Shown: piece by piece, positions 1 through 6,951 of the stretch
How positions within the stretch are numbered: the first letter of the stretch is position 1
Layout of the letters: each line of letters opens with the position of its first letter
Origin: Bacteroidota bacterium
Lineage (GTDB): Bacteria > Bacteroidota > Bacteroidia > SpSt-205 > S141-50
Reading direction: 5' to 3'
Length of the DNA stretch: 7,010 bases
Assembly: GCA_015490695.1 (NCBI GenBank)
Contig: WFXK01000229.1
Span: 1-7,010, forward strand
Position numbers and translations under genes: made by a program
Notes under the pieces: generated by a model
Seen by the model: the letters and a program-made list of their open reading frames with translations, nothing else
Database searches by the model: none
Told to the model about the DNA's origin: nothing

Positions 1-2
1 TA

Positions 3-176
3 ATGGCAGTCTATACCCGCTACGGCGAACTCATGGCTCAAGATACCATAGACCAATCCCTTAAAACTTTTTTAATAGAATACCGAAAATACTTACGTCT
101 TAATGAACGCATCTTAAAAACCATAAAAGATATTCGTAATGAAACGGATTTTCTTTTGGCTTCTAAGTTTAATTAG
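3..176 (+). CDS. Unrecognised small helical protein, or C-terminal end of a gene cut by the window edge
   Basis: An open frame of 57 codons runs from an ATG at position 3 to a TAG at 174-176. I do not recognise the product. The residues are mostly charged and helix-forming (for example the stretch SLKTFLIEYRKYLRLNERIL), with no signal peptide, cysteines or known motif. The first bases read TAATG, which could be the stop of a preceding gene overlapping this start. The frame is also open to the very edge of the window, so it may equally be the last 57 residues of a longer protein. Its last 38 bases overlap the signal peptide of the next gene in another frame, which suggests an operon with translational coupling. 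The length of the open frame and this overlap are the only support for coding. Confidence 0.5.
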   Translation: MAVYTRYGELMAQDTIDQSLKTFLIEYRKYLRLNERILKTIKDIRNETDFLLASKFN

Positions 177-480
177 TTTCGTTTGGGCGCAGGAGCAAGA
201 CCCTGCAGCCCTGCCCCCACAATTACAAATCGTAGAAAAAAACCAAGATGAGCAATGGCTTAGCTTACGATACACCATCAACCACGACGGTATGGTAGAA
301 GTCAAACTATTTGATAAAAAAAACCGCTTGCTGTGGCAAGACCAAAGTGTTAAAGTTGCAGGGGAACACCCCTTTAGACTAAACATTGCCCGAATAAAAA
401 AACGCTTAGGAGCAGGAACCTACTTCTTAGAACTACGCTATAAAGGGAAACGCTATCCCATCACCCTAAATATAAAATAA
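139..480 (+). CDS. Small secreted protein with a FlgD/T9SS-tail-like beta-sandwich domain
   Basis: A 113-residue protein. Residues 1-17 form a signal peptide (MKR, then a hydrophobic core, ending FVWA before Gln18), so the mature protein of about 96 residues is exported. This signal peptide is the reason for choosing the ATG at 139. From about residue 50 the sequence follows the layout of FlgD-like and type IX secretion C-terminal beta-sandwich domains: an opening VEVKLFDKKNRLLW strand pair, a G-E-H-P-F turn (75-79), then L-GAGTYFLELRYKGKR and a final beta strand to the C-terminus. The similarity is by pattern only; I did not align it. No catalytic residues are visible. It lies 3 bases upstream of yicC and overlaps the preceding frame by 38 bases, so it is probably mid-operon. 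Possible roles are a periplasmic or surface-attached accessory protein; the specific function is unknown. Confidence 0.8.
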   Translation: MKRIFFWLLSLISFVWAQEQDPAALPPQLQIVEKNQDEQWLSLRYTINHDGMVEVKLFDKKNRLLWQDQSVKVAGEHPFRLNIARIKKRLGAGTYFLELRYKGKRYPITLNIK

Positions 481-483
481 CCT

Positions 484-1365
484 ATGCCCTATTCCATGTC
501 CGGCTATGCCTCCGTAGAAGAAGAAAACGAAGCGTTTTCTCTGCGGCTGTATCTAAGAACCCTTAACAAAAAGAACGGTATAGAACTTTTATTAAAAGCC
601 CCTCCTCACTACCACACTAAAGAAATTGAAATCCGGCGCTTACTGCAACAACACCTTTATAAAGGAAAATGCTATTTGACCATCCAAGAAGAAATCAAAG
701 ACCCTAACATCTTACAAACTTTTTATCGTATCAACGCTACGCAGATTGCAGCGCTGTACCAACAACTTCAACAAATCGCCCAAACGCTAAAAATAGAACA
801 ACCGATTTCTTTGGAATTACTATTTCAGTTTCCTGGTATCTTCTTACAACCTGTTTTAGAACCTCTGGAAGAGCAATGGCAATTTTTTTGTGCTGCTTTA
901 GAAAAATGTATTCAGCTTTTATTACGAGACAGGGAACGGGAAGGGAACGCTATTATAAAAGTTATTCAAGGAATTGTAGTAGAAATAGAGCAGCGTCTTC
1001 AAGCCATTCAAGAATTATTGCCGCAGCGAGAAATGCACATTAAAAAAGTGCTTGAGGAAGGGATTCAGCGCATAGAACATCAAAATACAGAAGCCAAAAC
1101 TGCCTTGGAACAAGCGTTATTGTATTACCTTCTGCGAGTTGACATCCATGAAGAAATACACCGTTTCAAAACGCATTTAGAAGCGTTCAAGCAACTATTA
1201 CCGCAATCCCATAAAGGGGATAAGTTGGATTATTTAGCACAAGAGATGTTAAGAGAAATCACAACTTTAAGCAATAAATCGGAATTTGCGCCAATACAAT
1301 CCCATGCGGTGGCTATCAAGACACAGATTAAGCAAATTAGAGAACATTTGGCAAATCTTACTTAG
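484..1365 (+). CDS. yicC: YicC family endoribonuclease-like protein
   Basis: A 293-residue protein, the normal length for the family. Residues 1-115 correspond to the YicC N-terminal domain: the opening PYSMSGYA matches the family's SMTGYG start, followed by the TLNKKNGIELLLKAP segment and YKGK (59-62) where many relatives have RGK. Residues 145-293 correspond to the C-terminal DUF1732 region, with REREG (149-153), the RVDIHEEIHRFKTHL stretch (218-232), KLDYLAQEMLREITTLSNK (247-265) and a helical tail. In E. coli, YicC is a cytoplasmic RNase reported to act on small RNAs. The middle, about 160-210, is likely coiled coil. The usual REINTLGSK is changed to REITTLSNK here. The start at 484 retains the family motif and sits 3 bases after the preceding stop. 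gmk, a common neighbour of yicC, does not follow; instead a convergent gene overlaps the last 4 bases. Confidence 0.9.
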   Translation: MPYSMSGYASVEEENEAFSLRLYLRTLNKKNGIELLLKAPPHYHTKEIEIRRLLQQHLYKGKCYLTIQEEIKDPNILQTFYRINATQIAALYQQLQQIAQTLKIEQPISLELLFQFPGIFLQPVLEPLEEQWQFFCAALEKCIQLLLRDREREGNAIIKVIQGIVVEIEQRLQAIQELLPQREMHIKKVLEEGIQRIEHQNTEAKTALEQALLYYLLRVDIHEEIHRFKTHLEAFKQLLPQSHKGDKLDYLAQEMLREITTLSNKSEFAPIQSHAVAIKTQIKQIREHLANLT

Positions 1366-3155
1366 AAGTTGTTTAAGAAATAGCGGTTTTCTTCTATAAG
1401 CCTTTGGGCGATTTTTCTTTGTAGTGCAATCACATTGACAGGTTGTACTTTTGTAAAGCGTTTTAATCCCAAGAGCAGGATTTTTTGCATATCGCCTTCG
1501 GCAAAAGCAGTAATGGCTTTCGTTGCCGCTTGTTGAATCTGTTGCGCACAATGCTGAAACCAACATTGTACAATGGCTTTCTCTATTTCATGATTTTGTT
1601 CTCCGTTACGTTCTATGAGTTTAAGAACCCGCAACAAGGTGCTTTCTGCTGTATAAATAGCGATTGCCATATCAGCGATGGCTAACATGATTTCTTGCTC
1701 TTCTGCAATCTTTTGCATGTATTTTTGCACAGCTGCACCAGCAACCATTAACAAGGCTTTTTTAAAGTTTTGAAGGTAAAGGCGTTCCCATGCTAAAGGT
1801 TGGGAAGTGTCGGGAGTGCTAAAAGTGGGGACGGAAGTCAATTCTTTTTGAACTTTCATGGCTGCAGAAAGAAAATCTAATTCTCCTTTTAAGGCTTTTT
1901 TCATGATGTAATCTAAGGTGAGCATACGGTTGATTTCGTTGGTCCCTTCGTAGATGCGGTTAATTCGGGAATCTCTGTAAGCGCGTGCCATGGGATACTC
2001 TTCAATGAACCCATAACCACCAAAGATTTGAACTCCTTCGTCTACGACGAAGTCTAAGGCTTCAGAACCGAAAACTTTCATGATGGCGCATTCAGCAGCG
2101 TACTCTTGAGCGGCTTTCAACAACGCTTTTTCATAAGGTTCACCTGATTCCAATAAGGTTTTTTCTAAGTTATCAATATCAAACGTGGCTCGGTACGTAG
2201 CAGATTCATTGACATAAGTTCTTATGACCATTTGTGCTAATTTTTCTTGGATAGCGCCGTATTGGGCGATAGGTTTTCCAAATTGATGGCGCTGGTTAGC
2301 GTATTGCACTGCTTGAGTAATAACGCGTTTAGAAGAGCCTACTGTTGCTGCAGCAAGTTTCAAACGTCCAATGTTCAAAATATAAAATGCGATACGGTGC
2401 CCTTTACCGATTTCCCCCAAAACATTTTCTACAGGTACTTTCACATCATTAAAGAAGACAGGACGAGTAGAAGAGCCTTTAATTCCCATTTTCTTTTCTT
2501 CTTCTCCTAAGGTAATGCCTTCACTTTTTGCTTCTACGATGAATCCTGTAAAGTGCTCGCCGTCTATTTTAGCAAATACGGTAAAGAGGTCGGCAAATCC
2601 TGCGTTGGTAATAAAGATTTTTTGTCCATTTAAGATGTAGTATTTGCCATCTGGGGACAGGGTTGCTTTCGTTTTTGCTCCTAAGGCATCTGAGCCACAG
2701 CAGGGCTCTGTCAAGCAATAAGCCCCTTTATAAGCACCCGTTGCTAGCTTCGGTAAATACTTTTGCTTTTGTTCTTCTGTGCCGAAATACAAAATAGGGA
2801 GTGTACCGATACCTGTATGGGCTAAGAGCGCAACAGAAAAAGAATGGGCTGCACCTAATACTTCGGTCGTTAACATAGAAGTTAAAAAATCTAAACCGAA
2901 ACCTTGATATTGCTCAGGGATAGAAATCCCTAAGAGCCCCATCTCACCCGCTTTGTCTAATAAACTTTCCATTAATCCCGGTTCCATGGCATCTATCGCA
3001 TCCAACCTTGGATAGACCTCCGCTTCTAAGAAATCTTGACACATTTGAGCAATTTGTTTTTGTTCATCGTTCCAGTCTTCTGGGATAAAAATAGCTTGTG
3101 GTTCTGTTTCTTTTATAAGAAACTCTCCACCTCGGGTAACATACTTTGTCGGCAT
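1362..3155 (-). CDS. Acyl-CoA dehydrogenase, long/very-long-chain type with C-terminal extension
   Basis: A 597-residue FAD flavoenzyme that should catalyse alpha,beta-dehydrogenation of acyl-CoA, the first step of fatty-acid beta-oxidation, passing electrons to ETF. Residues 25-145 form the N-terminal helical domain and 145-250 the beta domain, with signature 1 at CLTEPCCGSDALG (147-159). Residues 255-420 form the C-terminal helical domain, with RHQFGKPI (289-296), signature 2 from Gln376 to Asp395 (GGYGFIEEYP) and IYEGTNEI (401-408). Glu403 in YEGT is the expected catalytic base, at the position used by MCAD and VLCAD. Residues 420-597 are an extra helical region, as in VLCAD and ACAD9 relatives, which is why I favour long-chain substrates; chain length cannot be read directly. 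It starts 29 bases after hemW and has its own promoter. Its stop overlaps the convergent yicC stop. No etfAB gene is nearby. Confidence 0.93.
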   Translation of the reverse strand: MPTKYVTRGGEFLIKETEPQAIFIPEDWNDEQKQIAQMCQDFLEAEVYPRLDAIDAMEPGLMESLLDKAGEMGLLGISIPEQYQGFGLDFLTSMLTTEVLGAAHSFSVALLAHTGIGTLPILYFGTEEQKQKYLPKLATGAYKGAYCLTEPCCGSDALGAKTKATLSPDGKYYILNGQKIFITNAGFADLFTVFAKIDGEHFTGFIVEAKSEGITLGEEEKKMGIKGSSTRPVFFNDVKVPVENVLGEIGKGHRIAFYILNIGRLKLAAATVGSSKRVITQAVQYANQRHQFGKPIAQYGAIQEKLAQMVIRTYVNESATYRATFDIDNLEKTLLESGEPYEKALLKAAQEYAAECAIMKVFGSEALDFVVDEGVQIFGGYGFIEEYPMARAYRDSRINRIYEGTNEINRMLTLDYIMKKALKGELDFLSAAMKVQKELTSVPTFSTPDTSQPLAWERLYLQNFKKALLMVAGAAVQKYMQKIAEEQEIMLAIADMAIAIYTAESTLLRVLKLIERNGEQNHEIEKAIVQCWFQHCAQQIQQAATKAITAFAEGDMQKILLLGLKRFTKVQPVNVIALQRKIAQRLIEENRYFLNNF

Positions 3156-3159
3156 GCGA

Positions 3160-3191
3160 CAAAAATAAACCTTGCTTAGAACTTTTACAAA
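3160..3191 (-). promoter_or_regulatory. Bacteroidota-type promoter for the acyl-CoA dehydrogenase gene
   Basis: Read on the minus strand, TTTG (3191-3188) is followed by a 20-base spacer and TATTTTTG (3167-3160). This matches the Bacteroidota housekeeping sigma consensus of a -33 TTTG/TTG, 17-23 bases, then -7 TAnnTTTG. The -33 element overlaps the 3' end of hemW. Only 4 bases separate the -7 element from the ATG, so transcription would begin at or next to the start codon and give a leaderless or near-leaderless mRNA. It is the only promoter candidate here with both boxes. Confidence 0.65.
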
Positions 3192-4309
3192 TCCATAAGG
3201 GTCAATACCAATGTGTTATGGAATAACCATCCTTGCAAGGTCGGCAAAAGAAATGGATAGCGCCATTGTACCCATCCTTTCTGCTCCAATAATGGAATTT
3301 TTTGCATAATACGCTCCTGATATACGCTTGAAAAAGTGTTTAAATCAATTCCTTGTTTTAGCCGAAGTCCCAATAGCAATTGTTCATAGAACAGCTCTTC
3401 ATCACTTAAAACCTCTTCTTTTTCTACGGGTAGACGATTTTGTTGTAGATAACGCCGATAACGATGATGGTTCGCAACGTTCGCATAACGATACCTTGGC
3501 GCTAAAAAGCCATGTGCCGAAGGACCTAAACCCAAATAAGCATGCCGATTCCAATATAAAAGATTATGACGAGAAAAATAATTTTTTAGTCCATAGTTAG
3601 AAATCTCGTAGTGAATAAATCCGTGTTCGGTTAAAAACGCATCTATAGCAAGGAATTGTTCTGCGAAAGCTGTTTCATCTTGTTGAAGAAGACCTTTTTT
3701 GTACAAAAAATAAAAATAGGTACGTCGTTCAATCGTCAGTCCATAAACAGAAAAATGTTTTATAGGGAATTGTAATAGTTGCTCCAAGTGATGTAAGATT
3801 TCTAAGGTTGTTTGATTAGGGAGATTAAACAGGATGTCTACAGAGACGTTATCAAAGTGTTTACATAGAAGTTCTAATGCTTTAAAGACTTGAGTGGGGG
3901 TATGCGTGCGTCCACAGAGTTGGAGTAGTTGAGGATTAAGGGTTTGCACGCCTATGCTAATGCGATTGACCCCTATAGCGCGCCAAAGTTTTATGTTTTC
4001 TAAGGAAACGTGTTCAGGGTTAACTTCTATAGTGAATTCTATAGAGGGCAAAAAGGGATAAATGGATTTATGAAGTTTTTTTAGGAAGGTTTCAGAAGCC
4101 AGAGAGGGAGTTCCACCGCCTATGTAGAGGCTCACTAAGGCGTTAGGAGGTAACCATTGTTTACGTCGCTGTTGCCATTCTATCCAAAAAACCTCTTCAT
4201 ACCCAGCACGGTACTTAAGCAGGGTAGAAAAATAAAAATCACAATAATGGCATTTACGTTGACAAAAGGGATAATGGATATAAATTCCCCAAGGTTCATG
4301 AGGATTCAT
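3185..4309 (-). CDS. hemW: HemW, radical-SAM-family heme chaperone (coproporphyrinogen III oxidase-like)
   Basis: A 374-residue protein, typical of HemW. The radical SAM motif is Cys16-x3-Cys20-x2-Cys23, within HYPFCQRKCHYCDF. Phe25 follows as CxxxCxxCxF, the HemW pattern; true HemN oxidases have a fourth Cys there. Other marks are GGGTPS (64-69), the EVNPEH segment (95-100), GVNRISIGVQT (113-123), and HNLLYW (248-253), which fits the HNxxYW heme-ligand motif of HemW. By family knowledge it carries heme to respiratory proteins and does not perform the coproporphyrinogen oxidase step. The HemN-C-like helical domain covers roughly 295-374. The ATG at 4309 keeps the usual short lead before the GIYIHYPFC strand and overlaps the end of the NfeD-like gene by 14 bases, suggesting coupled translation. 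No promoter element is visible just upstream. Confidence 0.94.
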   Translation of the reverse strand: MNPHEPWGIYIHYPFCQRKCHYCDFYFSTLLKYRAGYEEVFWIEWQQRRKQWLPPNALVSLYIGGGTPSLASETFLKKLHKSIYPFLPSIEFTIEVNPEHVSLENIKLWRAIGVNRISIGVQTLNPQLLQLCGRTHTPTQVFKALELLCKHFDNVSVDILFNLPNQTTLEILHHLEQLLQFPIKHFSVYGLTIERRTYFYFLYKKGLLQQDETAFAEQFLAIDAFLTEHGFIHYEISNYGLKNYFSRHNLLYWNRHAYLGLGPSAHGFLAPRYRYANVANHHRYRRYLQQNRLPVEKEEVLSDEELFYEQLLLGLRLKQGIDLNTFSSVYQERIMQKIPLLEQKGWVQWRYPFLLPTLQGWLFHNTLVLTLMDL

Positions 4310-4730
4310 CTTCTAATCGGACAACCTTTAAGTGCACACCTTCTAAGGTTTCTATCCATACTTTATCACCTTCTTTCAAAGGCATATCGCTTTGAGCACT
4401 CCACTCTTCTCCTTCTACATAAACAATCGCTTTGTCATCTATGATTTTTTTCACTACGCCTGTTTTTCCAATAAGTTGCTTAGGGGAAAATTCTTTTTCT
4501 TCGTGTTTGGTTCTTTTTGCAAACCAACGTTTTGCCAACCAAGCACTGATGAAAGTAATGCTTCCACACACAATGATTTGAATTCCCCAAGGCACTTTAA
4601 GCCACGTTAACAACGCTGCAACTAAACAGCCTATTCCTAAGGGAACAAAAACGAAAATAGTTGGGATAAAAAGTTCTACAATAAAGAATAGAATGCCAAT
4701 AGCTAATAAAATCGTTACAGGGTCTAACAT
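4296..4730 (-). CDS. NfeD-like membrane protein (short form, OB-fold C-terminus)
   Basis: A 144-residue inner-membrane protein. Three hydrophobic segments lie at about residues 6-25, 28-45 and 48-66, followed by a positive KRWFAKRTK boundary at 67-75. A soluble region, about 84-140, has the short OB-fold pattern of NfeD-like proteins: LIGKTGVV (86-93), VYVEGEEWSAQS (103-114), and LKEGDKVWI with a late GVHLKVV strand. NfeD-like proteins commonly partner with SPFH/stomatin-type proteins in membrane quality control; no such partner lies in the window. I use the ATG at 4730 because it forms a TGATG stop-start overlap with the upstream gene. A TTG one codon earlier, at 4733, is an alternative and would add one residue. 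The gene sits between an outer-membrane protein gene and hemW and is probably co-transcribed with both. Confidence 0.87.
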   Translation of the reverse strand: MLDPVTILLAIGILFFIVELFIPTIFVFVPLGIGCLVAALLTWLKVPWGIQIIVCGSITFISAWLAKRWFAKRTKHEEKEFSPKQLIGKTGVVKKIIDDKAIVYVEGEEWSAQSDMPLKEGDKVWIETLEGVHLKVVRLEDESS

Positions 4731-5521
4731 CAATAGTGCAATTGGGGGATGAAGAGATAGCTAAAGCCAATTAACAATCCTGCTGTTAGAGGGTTTGTAG
4801 GTGGACGGGGGTCTTTGTAATGGGGTAAGGTGTAAGAAGAGTAGAAGGGTACTTCCTGAGCAACTCCGTTTTGATAAACTGTGTATTTTGCGTTTTTGTT
4901 TTCCACATCGGTGAATCCATAATCTACTCTTAGGGCTGCGTGCATCTTTACATTAAATCGTAATTTGATTTCCAATCCTATTTGTGCAACGGCACCGATG
5001 ACGTAGGGGTTAAAGGTATCGTAGCGGTTTGGCACATTGTAATAATCGGGTTCACCAGGAGGGTCTATCGGCAAGGTCGCTTCATGAGGATACGCCGGAT
5101 TATTATCGTATTCCTTAACAGAGAGCAAATAGGAAAATTGCGGTCCTGCTTGGAAGTAAAAAGCGTATTTTCGTTCCGTGTTAGTACTGATTTTAAACAT
5201 TAAAGGGAGTTTCACGTAGCGCAAACGCAGTTCTCGCACTACTGTTAAAGGTTCTCCATTGACGAGGGTTTCGTAGCTGTGGGCTTGTCCTTCAGAGCTG
5301 TATAGGATTTCGGTTTTGATGCCTAAGTGTGGGGAGAAGGCATAGCCGCCGCCGATGCCTGCAGCAACGCCATAAGTAAAGACATAAGAGAATTGTTCTG
5401 CGGGAGCGTCGCTATCTTGTTGGTTTAACAACCATGTGTTTTGGGGCACAACGCGTAAACCCACATACCACCCCTTCTGGGCAAACGCTATACTAAGTGC
5501 GATAAGCAAAAGATAACGCAT
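4730..5521 (-). CDS. Outer-membrane beta-barrel protein, PorT-like family
   Basis: A 263-residue protein with a signal peptide: MRYLLLIALSIAFA, likely cleaved before Gln15. The rest has alternating strand-and-turn composition, no cysteines and many aromatic residues. Family-like landmarks for the Bacteroidota outer-membrane beta-barrel domain are YGVAAGIGGGYAFSP (50-64), the YVKLPLMFKI strand (102-111), FQAGPQFSYLLS (123-134), the GAVAQIGLEIKL strand (176-187), LRVDYGFTDVE (197-207) and a terminal GLLIGFSYLF (248-257). A Pro/Asp/Tyr-rich insert at about 137-170 and another at 225-243 are probably extracellular loops. PorT proteins of this type are linked to type IX secretion, but the family is large and its specific roles are mostly unknown, so I give no symbol. 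It begins 39 bases after glmM and overlaps the NfeD-like gene by one base. Confidence 0.85.
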   Translation of the reverse strand: MRYLLLIALSIAFAQKGWYVGLRVVPQNTWLLNQQDSDAPAEQFSYVFTYGVAAGIGGGYAFSPHLGIKTEILYSSEGQAHSYETLVNGEPLTVVRELRLRYVKLPLMFKISTNTERKYAFYFQAGPQFSYLLSVKEYDNNPAYPHEATLPIDPPGEPDYYNVPNRYDTFNPYVIGAVAQIGLEIKLRFNVKMHAALRVDYGFTDVENKNAKYTVYQNGVAQEVPFYSSYTLPHYKDPRPPTNPLTAGLLIGFSYLFIPQLHY

Positions 5522-5536
5522 AACCCCTCTTTTTGG

Positions 5537-5553
5537 ATGCTCAAAAGTAGCAT
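5537..5553. repeat. Small inverted repeat overlapping the beta-barrel gene's -7 element
   Basis: Arms of 5 bases (ATGCT at 5537-5541 and AGCAT at 5549-5553) flank a 7-base loop, and the minus-strand TACTTTTG element covers the loop plus one base. On the plus strand a short T-run follows, but no plus-strand gene ends here, so it is not an obvious terminator. The stem is short enough to be chance; it could be a weak operator. Confidence 0.25.
5542..5549 (-). promoter_or_regulatory. Candidate -7 element TACTTTTG for the outer-membrane beta-barrel gene
   Basis: In the 39-base gap between glmM and the beta-barrel gene, the minus strand reads TACTTTTG, an exact match to the Bacteroidota TAnnTTTG element, with 20 bases between it and the ATG at 5521. 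No TTG is seen at the usual -33 distance, so the promoter is weaker than the one before the acyl-CoA dehydrogenase, or needs an activator. Expression may otherwise come from read-through of glmM. The AGAGGGG just before the ATG is only 2 bases from it, too close for a normal Shine-Dalgarno site. Confidence 0.45.
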
Positions 5554-5560
5554 TTTTTCT

Positions 5561-6943
5561 TCACTTCCCCATAAGCCGAATCACCTGTTTTAAACGCTGT
5601 TGAAGCAACACAGGGTCATCTGCTTCCGCATAAATCCGTAAAATAGGTTCTGTATTAGAACGCCTTACATGAACCCAACCATCCTTCCACAAAAGCTTTA
5701 TACCATCTAAGGTGAGCACTTCCTTAGGTTGTAACTCAGAAAGCGAATTTTGTAAATGACTTAAATAATCGCTTGCCTGCTCTTGACTTTGCAAAACAAC
5801 TTTTTCTTTTGTTCTATAAAGTTTTGGGTAAGTTTGTTTCAGTTCCTGCAAGGAAATATTTCTTTCTGCTAACAGAGAGAGCACTAAAGCGGTTCCCATC
5901 AGGGCATCTCTTCCGTAATGGATATAGGGATAGATAATGCCGCCATTGCCCTCCCCTCCAATAATCGCATTCACCTCCTTCATTTTTTTCACTACGTAAT
6001 ACTCTCCAACAGCACTATAATAAAAAGGCACATCATATTTTTTTGCAATCCATTCTACAGCGGCAGTAGTAGATAAATTTGCCACCACAGGACCACGGGT
6101 TTCACCCAATACATAATCAGCAGCAGCGACTAAAGAGTACTCCTCTTCAAAAGGTTCACCTTTTTCCGTATAAAATACTACTCGGTCTACATCGGGGTCT
6201 ACTGCAATACCTAAATCGGCTTTTTCTTTAACAATCCATTCGCTTAATGCAGATAGATGCTTTGGCAGAGGTTCTGGTTCATGGGCAAAACGTCCATGTG
6301 GCTCTTCATTCAGAACAATGATTTTATTTATCCCCAACTCTTTTAAAAGTTCAGGAATAAAAACGGCACCACTGCTGTTAATACCATCCACAACCACTTT
6401 AAAACGTTTTTTACGAATCGCTTCTCTTGCAATCAGTGGCACATTTAAGATTTCTACAATGTGTTCTTTTAAGTAATTGCCTTTGAAAATTTTTTTTCCT
6501 GCGTTATCCCATGGAGCATAGCAAAGTTCTGCGTTCGCGATTTGTTTTTGTAGTGCTTTCATCTCTTCAGGGCTTAGGTATTCTCCTGCGGAGTTGAAGA
6601 ACTTCATTGCGTTCCATTGTTGGGGGTTATGCGAGGCGCTTAACATAATCCCTCCCTGTGCAGCTTCTTTAATCACAGCAATCTTTAATGAAGGGGTTGT
6701 CGTTAGTCCTAAATCCACTACATCTATTCCTAAGGCTTGCAGTTCACTTAGGATGACCGGATAAAAAATTTCCCAGCTGGGGCGGCTATCGTGTCCAACA
6801 ACCACTTTTTTTACTTCGTGCTGTTTTTTTATCAGGGCGACAAAAGCACGAGTGAAGCGTAAGACGTGTAAGGGGGTAAGGCTATCGTCCTCGTAGCCGC
6901 CAACAGTACCCCGTACACCCGACACCGAAACAATCAGACTCAT
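5561..6943 (-). CDS. glmM: Phosphoglucosamine mutase (alpha-D-phosphohexomutase family)
   Basis: A 460-residue enzyme predicted to interconvert glucosamine-6-phosphate and glucosamine-1-phosphate on the way to UDP-GlcNAc for peptidoglycan and lipopolysaccharide. All four phosphohexomutase sites are present: the phosphoserine loop SASHNP with Ser104; the metal site DPDVDR (Asp249, Asp251, Asp253, Arg254); the sugar loop GEGNGG (330-335); and the phosphate-binding loop RRSNTEP (427-433). The GEGNGG loop resembles archaeal and Bacteroidota enzymes more than the E. coli GGEQSGH form. I place the start at the ATG at 6943 because family members open with a sequence like MSLIVSVSGVRGTVGG. An upstream in-frame ATG at 6988 would add a charged 15-residue stretch encoded over the promoter element. 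The family also includes phosphomannomutase and phosphoglucomutase, so substrate choice is inferred. It is divergent from a gene starting at 6983. Confidence 0.92.
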   Translation of the reverse strand: MSLIVSVSGVRGTVGGYEDDSLTPLHVLRFTRAFVALIKKQHEVKKVVVGHDSRPSWEIFYPVILSELQALGIDVVDLGLTTTPSLKIAVIKEAAQGGIMLSASHNPQQWNAMKFFNSAGEYLSPEEMKALQKQIANAELCYAPWDNAGKKIFKGNYLKEHIVEILNVPLIAREAIRKKRFKVVVDGINSSGAVFIPELLKELGINKIIVLNEEPHGRFAHEPEPLPKHLSALSEWIVKEKADLGIAVDPDVDRVVFYTEKGEPFEEEYSLVAAADYVLGETRGPVVANLSTTAAVEWIAKKYDVPFYYSAVGEYYVVKKMKEVNAIIGGEGNGGIIYPYIHYGRDALMGTALVLSLLAERNISLQELKQTYPKLYRTKEKVVLQSQEQASDYLSHLQNSLSELQPKEVLTLDGIKLLWKDGWVHVRRSNTEPILRIYAEADDPVLLQQRLKQVIRLMGK

Positions 6944-6951
6944 AGCCGTGC

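Noticed and set aside
114..386. Minus-strand open frame of 90 codons opposite the secreted protein gene
   Set aside because: It is antisense to a gene with a clear signal peptide, and its serine- and cysteine-rich translation looks like a frame shadow.
1445..1452. Plus-strand TACTTTTG, matching the -7 consensus
   Set aside because: It lies antisense inside the dehydrogenase gene with no plus-strand gene downstream. The same reasoning applies to copies near 1720, 2758, 5829 and 6074.
1267..1566. Minus-strand open frame of 99 codons across the yicC-dehydrogenase junction
   Set aside because: It overlaps two well-supported genes in another frame, and its product has no recognisable pattern.
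4157..4444. Plus-strand open frame of 95 codons opposite hemW and the NfeD-like gene
   Set aside because: It is entirely antisense to two genes with clear family motifs, so it is a shadow frame.
5537..5560. Possible plus-strand intrinsic terminator (short hairpin then T-run)
   Set aside because: The stem is only 5 base pairs and AT-rich, and no plus-strand gene ends nearby.
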